From an uncultured Gemmatimonadota bacterium (GTDB lineage: Bacteria; Gemmatimonadota; Gemmatimonadetes; Gemmatimonadales; Gemmatimonadaceae), in the NCBI GenBank assembly GCA_946479995.1, contig CAMLIU010000092.1, positions 1-6,549 of the forward strand: a DNA stretch of 6,549 nt, read 5' to 3'. A program made the translations under genes and the position numbers. Within the stretch, counting starts at the first letter, position 1. The number at the start of each line of letters is the position of its first letter. The notes beneath the pieces are model-generated. The model saw only the letters and a list, made by a program, of their open reading frames with translations, searched no databases and had not been told where the DNA came from. This document shows positions 1-4,589 of the stretch, piece after piece.

Positions 1-1
1 G

Positions 2-1327
2 GACGCCTACCTCGTCGGCCGCGCCATGGCCGAGGAAGGGAAGGCGAGCGGCATCAACGTCAACTTCGCGCCGGTGGTGGACGTCAACAACAATCCGTCC
101 AACCCGGTGATCAACACCCGGTCCTTCGGCGAGGATCCGAAGCGCGTCGCCGAGCTCTCGGCGGCGTTCGTGAAGGGCACGCAGGACGCCGGCGCCATGG
201 CGACGATCAAGCACTTCCCCGGCCACGGCGACACGGACGTGGATTCGCACGTCGGCCTGCCGATGGTGAGTGCGACGATGGCGCGGCTCGACACCGTGGA
301 GCTCGTCCCCTTCCACGCCGGCGTGGACGCCGGCGCCGGCCTCGTGATGACGGCGCACATCGCGCTCCCCGCGGTGCAGGGAGACAGCACCACGCCGGCG
401 ACGCTCGCGCCGCGCATCATCACCGGGCTCCTCCGCGACAGCCTCGACTTCAGCGGTCTCGCCATCACCGACGCCATGACGATGGGCGGGATCGGGAAAG
501 GCTACACCACCGAGGAGAGCTCCGTGCTCGCCGTGAAGGCCGGCGCCGACATCCTCCTCAAGCCCGGTGATCCGCACGCCGCCGTGGAGGCCCTCCTCGC
601 TGCCGTGGAGCGGGGCGAGATCTCCCGCGCGCGCATCGACTCCAGCGTGCGGCGCGTGCTCGAGGTGAAGGCGCGCACCGGCGTCGCCTTCCAGCCGATC
701 GTCTCGCTCGATCACCTGCGCGAGGTCGTGCACTCGCCGGAGCACGTCGCCCTCGCCGCCGGCATCGCCCGCCGCGCGATGACCCTGCTGCGCGACCGCG
801 ACAACCTCGTGCCGGTGGTGCGCGACTCGGCGCGCGGTCGCACCGTCCTCGTGCAGTACATGCCGGAGAGCGAGCTGCGCGCCGGCCGCGTCTTCGCGTC
901 GCGCATTCGCGGCGCCCTGCGCGGCACGCGAGTGTTCAACGTGTCGCCCGCCACCGACTCCGCGACGCTCGCCTCCATCGCCTCCGCCGTGCACGGCGCC
1001 GACCGCGTCATCGTCGCCACCTACGTGCGCCGCATCGAGGGCGAGGGACGCTTCGCCATCCCGGCGCCGATCGCCGCGTTCATCGACTCGCTCGGCGCGC
1101 ACGAGCCCACCACCGTCGTGTCGTTCGGCAACCCGTACCTCATCCGTCAGTTCCCGAGCGTGGGGAGCTACCTGGTGACCTATGGCGTGGCCGACGTGCT
1201 GGAGGGCGCCGCGGCCGACGCGCTGCTCGGCCGCGCGCCGATCACGGGGCGGGTGCCGGTGTCGCTGCCCGGATTCTTCACCCGCGGCGACGGGATCCAG
1301 CGCGGCGGGGCCACCGCCGCGCAGTAG
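2..1327 (+). CDS. GH3 beta-N-acetylhexosaminidase (NagZ-like, two-domain), 5' truncated
   Basis: Glycoside hydrolase family 3 enzyme, most likely releasing terminal N-acetylglucosamine from peptidoglycan fragments or chitin oligomers. The reading frame is open from base 2 and ends at TAG 1325-1327, giving 441 visible residues; the start codon lies upstream. Seen directly: the NagZ-type signature KHFPGHGDTDVDSH at 209-250. In this subfamily its Asp-Ser-His (Asp codon 242, His codon 248) is the general acid/base dyad on a mobile loop. ITDAMTM follows at about 464-484, where the Asp at 470-472 is the expected nucleophile. From about position 750 to the stop is a GH3 C-terminal alpha/beta domain (ARRAMTLLRD near its start, GRVPVSLPG near its end). 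This matches the two-domain Bacillus subtilis NagZ/YbbD type rather than the short enterobacterial NagZ; by that comparison roughly 150-200 N-terminal residues are missing. Export cannot be judged without the N-terminus. It is followed after 40 bases by the PLD-like gene on the same strand. Family assignment is secure; the exact substrate is not. Confidence 0.93.
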   Translation, partial: DAYLVGRAMAEEGKASGINVNFAPVVDVNNNPSNPVINTRSFGEDPKRVAELSAAFVKGTQDAGAMATIKHFPGHGDTDVDSHVGLPMVSATMARLDTVELVPFHAGVDAGAGLVMTAHIALPAVQGDSTTPATLAPRIITGLLRDSLDFSGLAITDAMTMGGIGKGYTTEESSVLAVKAGADILLKPGDPHAAVEALLAAVERGEISRARIDSSVRRVLEVKARTGVAFQPIVSLDHLREVVHSPEHVALAAGIARRAMTLLRDRDNLVPVVRDSARGRTVLVQYMPESELRAGRVFASRIRGALRGTRVFNVSPATDSATLASIASAVHGADRVIVATYVRRIEGEGRFAIPAPIAAFIDSLGAHEPTTVVSFGNPYLIRQFPSVGSYLVTYGVADVLEGAAADALLGRAPITGRVPVSLPGFFTRGDGIQRGGATAAQ

Positions 1328-1359
1328 CCGGCTGAGGCGTGGCACTGCCTCTGCGATGC

Positions 1360-1364
1360 AGGGG
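1360..1364 (+). promoter_or_regulatory. Weak ribosome-binding site for the PLD-like gene
   Basis: AGGGG lies three bases before ATG 1368. The spacing is tight and the match to Shine-Dalgarno is partial, but it is better than anything before the in-frame alternatives ATG 1356 and ATG 1389. It supports the 1368 start, which also gives a normal signal peptide with three basic residues before the hydrophobic core. Confidence 0.35.
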
Positions 1365-1367
1365 CGC

Positions 1368-4361
1368 ATGAACGCCAAATCGCGTGTGATGCGCGCCACG
1401 ATTCTCGTGAGCGCGCTCACCCTTCCAGTGTCCGCTGGCGGTGCGCAGCAGGCGCCTCCGTCGCCCGGCGTCCCGCAGCCGGTGATGTCCATGGGCCAGC
1501 CCCCGCGCTGGCAGCCCTACGGCGCCGCGCTCGCCGTCGGCGACCGCACCGGCAACGGGCCGGCGGGAAATGTGCTCCTCGGCGTGCATCACCCGATCAT
1601 GAACCCCGTCGTCGGCCTCCTCGGCGTGTCGGGTGAGGCCTACGCCATCGGCGGCGGGGGGTTCGCCGGCGAGGGGATCCGCGCCCTCGCCACCTCGCCC
1701 CTCCTCGCGCTCGGCGTGGGGGCCGACTGGAACATCGAGCGCCGCCGCGTGGATTTCATGCTGTCCTACCAGACGGCCATCTTCCGCGGCGGCCTGCTCG
1801 GCCACGGCTCCATGCTGCGCCTCGACTGGCTCCCCACGCGAGGCCGCTCCTTCGCCGCGGGCATCACCGTGCCGCTCCTGCAGCCCTTCGCCGGCCGCAC
1901 GCGTCCTCGGCATACCGATGCCGAGCTCCCCGATCCGATCGACCTCGGTGGTGCGCGGCGTGGTGCGCTCCCCGTGGCCGCGGACGCCGCGCTCGGCGAC
2001 GTGGAGCACGCCATGGCGTCGCTCCAGGTCTACGACAACCTCTACCTCGTGCGCGACGTCGAGACGCTGCGTGCGAGCCCGAGCTTCGCCGACGCACAGC
2101 GCAACTACGAGCGCGGACTCGCCCGCGCCTTCGCGGCCGCGACCGGCGAATCCGCCGCCGGCCAGCGCATCGCCGCACGCGCGCGTGCCGCGCTGCTCGA
2201 CGAGGTGCTCATCCCCTACGACTCCCTGTTCGGGCAGGTCAAGGACGAGCCCCAGGTCGCCGGCCTCACCGGCAACGCCCAGCACGCGCTGGAGCGCTGG
2301 CTGCGCGATTCGTCCGGCGTGTCCTCCGCGGCGCGCGACGCCGCGCTCCGCGTGAGCGCGCGCTGGCTCGCCATGGTGGAGCGCCTGCACGACCGCCTGC
2401 TGGACCGCTGGGACGACGATTCCCGCGAGGTCTGGCTCCCGTTGCAGCTCGCCTTGTCACTCGACCAGTACGACGACCAGGCGGAGGTGGACTCGCTGCT
2501 CACGCGCTTCGTGGGCCGGCCCTTCACCGACCACAACGCGCTCACGATGCTGCGCAGCACCGACCTCGCCCTCGAGATCGCGCGCACCATCTACGCCACG
2601 CGCGACTATCACGTGCTGTGGATCCACGACTTCACCGGACGTCGTGAGAAGACGGGCACGGTGGACAACGTGAGCTACGAGATGGTGGCCAACGCCTACC
2701 TCCCCGCGCTCACCGAGGCGGTCAAGCGCTACGACCAGACGGGGAAGATGCCCGTCTACATGATCATGCTCGACCAGTTCTTCTACGAGCCGCGCGACGG
2801 GCGCCTCTTCATGACGATGCTCGAGGATCCGCTCGGCGCATCCATGGACCTGCCGGGCGACAACGCCGAGCGGGTAGCGCACCTGCGGCAGCGCCAGGCC
2901 GAGCTTCGCGCGGCGGTCGCCGCCTCGGCACGGCTGCAGGCGGACGCGCGGCGGCACGGCGGCGACCGGTGGCTGCACGACCTGGTCAAGGTCAACGTCA
3001 ACATCACGCACCCGTCGGACTTCTCGTTTCGCAGCATCTCCATCCTGCCCCCGCTGCCGTTCACGACGGACAACATCATGCGCGATCATCGCAAGATCGT
3101 GCTGTACGACCTGAACGAGGCCGACCCTTATGCCGGCGAGATGCTGCTCACCGGCATCGGCATCGGTGAGCACTACGCGAGCGACACGTGGGAGGACCGC
3201 GGCTTCCGGCTGCGCGGCCCCGCAACGCTCGAGGCGCGCGCCGCACTCCGGCGACTGCTCCTGGCAAACGGGTTCAAGGAAAGCGAGATCCCGCTGCCCC
3301 TGCAGGCCATGGCGAACCTTCCCGCCGCCGAGGAGCGCGCTGCGCTCGGCGACTACGTGGGGCGCGCGCTGCAGGTGCAGAACGAGGTGGGCTTCGGGTC
3401 CAAGCAGTCGTCGGTGGCGCGTGCACTGCTGTACGACCTCGCACAGCCAGGCAGCGTCGTCATCGTCCCCGACCCGCTCTGGCTGAGCGACCAGTGGGCC
3501 GGCATGCTCGCCGCCGCTGCGGCGCGTGGCGCGCGCGTGCACGTCATCGCGCCGGCGCTCGCCAATGCGCCGAGCCCGCAACCGCCCCTGATGGCGCTGT
3601 CGCATGACATCATGGCGCGGCTGCTCGAGATCCGCTCCACCCTCGCCGATCGCCTGCATACCAGCGGGGGGGAGCTGCGCGTCGGCATCTTCGCCGCGCA
3701 GGCCCACGCCGACGACGCCGACGGCAAGCGGCGCGAGGTGCGTGAAGGGCTCGACCGCGCCCCCTGGATCCGCGACCTGATCCCCTTCGACGCGCAGACG
3801 CTCGCCGTGCTCAACCAGGCCGAGGCGCAGACGGCGCGGTCGCTGCAGCGGGCACCGGACATCGCGGAGGACGAGCGCCGGCGCCCGCCGCAGCTCCACC
3901 AGAAGACCCAGGTCATCGCGCGCCCGGGCGCCATCGCCGCGCTGGTGCGACGGCCGGGCTGGGACAGGGTCGTCGCCCGCTCCATGGAAGTGCAGGCCGC
4001 GCAGTCGGCGGACTTCGCCCAGCAGCTCGGCTACGTGACCCCCGACGTGGACTCGCTCGCCACCCGCGCCACCGACGCCCTGCTCGGTAACTGGGAAGCG
4101 GACATCCCGGAAGCCGAGCGCAAGCGCGTGAGCTTCTACTTCACCCTCGGCACCCACAACCAGGACCCGCGCGGCATGATGCTCGACGGCGAGGCGACCT
4201 TCGTCGTTTCCGGGCTGCCGGCGGCGGCGGGACTGGTGGACCTCTACTACCTGATGGCGCGCAGCACGTGGGTGACCACGAAGCCCGAGCTCGACCGCCT
4301 GCTCCCGGAGCCGAGCGACTTCTGGCGCCGGATCGCGGCGATTGCGAGGGCGGCGCTTTGA
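1368..4361 (+). CDS. Exported phospholipase D-superfamily protein with beta-rich N-terminal region
   Basis: 997 residues, stop TGA 4359-4361. I recognise the PLD superfamily but not the specific protein. Residues 1-26 form a signal peptide (MNAKSRVMR, then a hydrophobic core, cleavage probably at GGA/QQ). Residues about 45-180 are glycine-rich and full of short amphipathic strands, resembling an outer-membrane beta-barrel. Residues about 205-410 are mostly helical. The PLD core starts near 415. Half one has strand MPVYMIMLDQFFYEP (461-475), HRKIVLYD (574-581, a full HxKxxxxD), then GIGIGEHY and W-E-D...GPA (596-619). Half two has GSVVIVPDPLWLSD (695-708), HQKTQVIA (844-851, HxK kept, Asp replaced by Ala) and GTHNQDPRGMM (928-938), like the G-S-x-N-x-D-x-R-S tail of PLD enzymes. 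Known members cut or transfer phosphodiesters in phospholipids or nucleic acids through a His-phosphoenzyme; the substrate here is unknown. ATG 1368 was chosen for its signal peptide and RBS; the frame stays open further upstream, but that extension overlaps the GH3 gene and is arginine-rich shadow sequence. Probably cotranscribed with the GH3 gene. A barrel-free lipoprotein-like or periplasmic fold is possible. Confidence 0.8.
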   Translation: MNAKSRVMRATILVSALTLPVSAGGAQQAPPSPGVPQPVMSMGQPPRWQPYGAALAVGDRTGNGPAGNVLLGVHHPIMNPVVGLLGVSGEAYAIGGGGFAGEGIRALATSPLLALGVGADWNIERRRVDFMLSYQTAIFRGGLLGHGSMLRLDWLPTRGRSFAAGITVPLLQPFAGRTRPRHTDAELPDPIDLGGARRGALPVAADAALGDVEHAMASLQVYDNLYLVRDVETLRASPSFADAQRNYERGLARAFAAATGESAAGQRIAARARAALLDEVLIPYDSLFGQVKDEPQVAGLTGNAQHALERWLRDSSGVSSAARDAALRVSARWLAMVERLHDRLLDRWDDDSREVWLPLQLALSLDQYDDQAEVDSLLTRFVGRPFTDHNALTMLRSTDLALEIARTIYATRDYHVLWIHDFTGRREKTGTVDNVSYEMVANAYLPALTEAVKRYDQTGKMPVYMIMLDQFFYEPRDGRLFMTMLEDPLGASMDLPGDNAERVAHLRQRQAELRAAVAASARLQADARRHGGDRWLHDLVKVNVNITHPSDFSFRSISILPPLPFTTDNIMRDHRKIVLYDLNEADPYAGEMLLTGIGIGEHYASDTWEDRGFRLRGPATLEARAALRRLLLANGFKESEIPLPLQAMANLPAAEERAALGDYVGRALQVQNEVGFGSKQSSVARALLYDLAQPGSVVIVPDPLWLSDQWAGMLAAAAARGARVHVIAPALANAPSPQPPLMALSHDIMARLLEIRSTLADRLHTSGGELRVGIFAAQAHADDADGKRREVREGLDRAPWIRDLIPFDAQTLAVLNQAEAQTARSLQRAPDIAEDERRRPPQLHQKTQVIARPGAIAALVRRPGWDRVVARSMEVQAAQSADFAQQLGYVTPDVDSLATRATDALLGNWEADIPEAERKRVSFYFTLGTHNQDPRGMMLDGEATFVVSGLPAAAGLVDLYYLMARSTWVTTKPELDRLLPEPSDFWRRIAAIARAAL

Positions 4362-4379
4362 GCAGTAACGACAACTGAC

Positions 4380-4407
4380 GTACCGCGTACCACGTACATC
4401 GTATTGA
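4380..4407 (+). repeat. Left heptamer array (GTACCNC-type, four units)
   Basis: Four consecutive 7-base units: GTACCGC, GTACCAC, GTACATC, GTATTGA. The first three begin with GTAC; the last is degenerate. The array starts 18 bases after the stop of the PLD-like gene. An inverted array of the same length lies at 4501-4528. The two share a perfect 12-base inverted match, CGTACCGCGTAC at 4379-4390 against 4504-4515. Confidence 0.75.
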
Positions 4408-4413
4408 GACCCA

Positions 4414-4447
4414 GGGGGCTGGCCATTCCAATGAGTGGCTGGCCCCT
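4414..4447 (+). terminator. GC-rich hairpin downstream of the PLD-like gene, possible terminator
   Basis: GGGGCTGGCCA (4415-4425) can pair with TGGCTGGCCCC (4436-4446) around a 10-base loop. This gives 11 pairs, two of them G-U wobbles in RNA at the centre, plus a further G-U at 4414/4447. It sits 52 bases past the stop codon, where a transcript end is expected. No T-run follows on either strand, so it is not a textbook intrinsic terminator; it may instead stabilise the 3' end of the mRNA or simply be the core of the repeat element. The same bases also form a direct repeat, GGCTGGCC at 4417-4424 and 4437-4444. Confidence 0.4.
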
Positions 4448-4500
4448 CTCGCGTTGCGCTCGGAGCCAGCGGGGCATCGGACCAACCCAGTTCACAGGTC

Positions 4501-4528
4501 CCAGTACGCGGTACGAGGTACGGTGTAC
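4501..4528 (-). repeat. Right heptamer array, inverted relative to the left array
   Basis: On the + strand the units are CCAGTAC, GCGGTAC, GAGGTAC, GGTGTAC. On the minus strand these read GTACACC, GTACCTC, GTACCGC, GTACTGG, the same GTACCNC theme as the left array and also four units long. Two further GTAC sites follow outside the array, at 4547 and 4556, between it and the peptidase start codon. Confidence 0.75.
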
Positions 4529-4533
4529 TGCTT

Positions 4534-4562
4534 TTGTCGTTCGCATGTACCATCCGTACATT
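4534..4562 (+). promoter_or_regulatory. Candidate sigma70-like promoter for the S9 peptidase gene
   Basis: TTGTCG (4534-4539), a 17-base spacer, then TACATT (4557-4562). Each box matches the sigma70 consensus at four of six positions. The region is less GC-rich than the coding sequence around it. A start about seven bases beyond would leave a 5' leader of roughly 20 bases before ATG 4590. Such matches arise by chance, and promoter rules in this lineage are not established from the window, so this is tentative. Confidence 0.3.
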
Positions 4563-4589
4563 CCAGCACACCCCAAAACCAACTGTCGC

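Larger units (their letters stand above)
4380..4528. repeat. 149-base intergenic element bounded by inverted heptamer arrays
   Basis: The two 28-base heptamer arrays form the ends of a compact unit. Read inward from both ends, unit against unit, 21 of 28 positions agree, as in an imperfect terminal inverted repeat. The centre (4408-4500) contains the GC-rich hairpin at 4414-4447 and no convincing ORF. No clear target-site duplication is visible: the flanks are ACTGAC on the left and TGCTTT on the right. It could be a small non-autonomous mobile element of REP/MITE type, a heptamer repeat expansion like the short tandemly repeated sequences of cyanobacteria, or a nucleoid or transcription-boundary site. 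The repeat structure is seen directly; mobility is inference. Confidence 0.5.

Noticed and set aside
1182..1367. In-frame upstream extension of the PLD-like gene
   Set aside because: It overlaps the conserved GH3 C-terminus by about 145 bases, reads as an Arg/Cys/Ser-rich shadow, and would bury the signal peptide inside the protein.
1321..1369. Small inverted repeats between the GH3 and PLD-like genes (GAGGC 1334-1338 with GCCTC 1347-1351; ATGC 1356-1359 with GCAT 1366-1369)
   Set aside because: Stems of four to five pairs are expected by chance in sequence this GC-rich, and no T-run follows; not enough for a terminator or riboswitch.
1278..2390. 370-codon open frame on the minus strand across the GH3/PLD junction
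   Set aside because: It spans the end of one gene and the N-terminal third of the next; its composition is Arg/Gly/His/Glu-rich shadow sequence without motifs.
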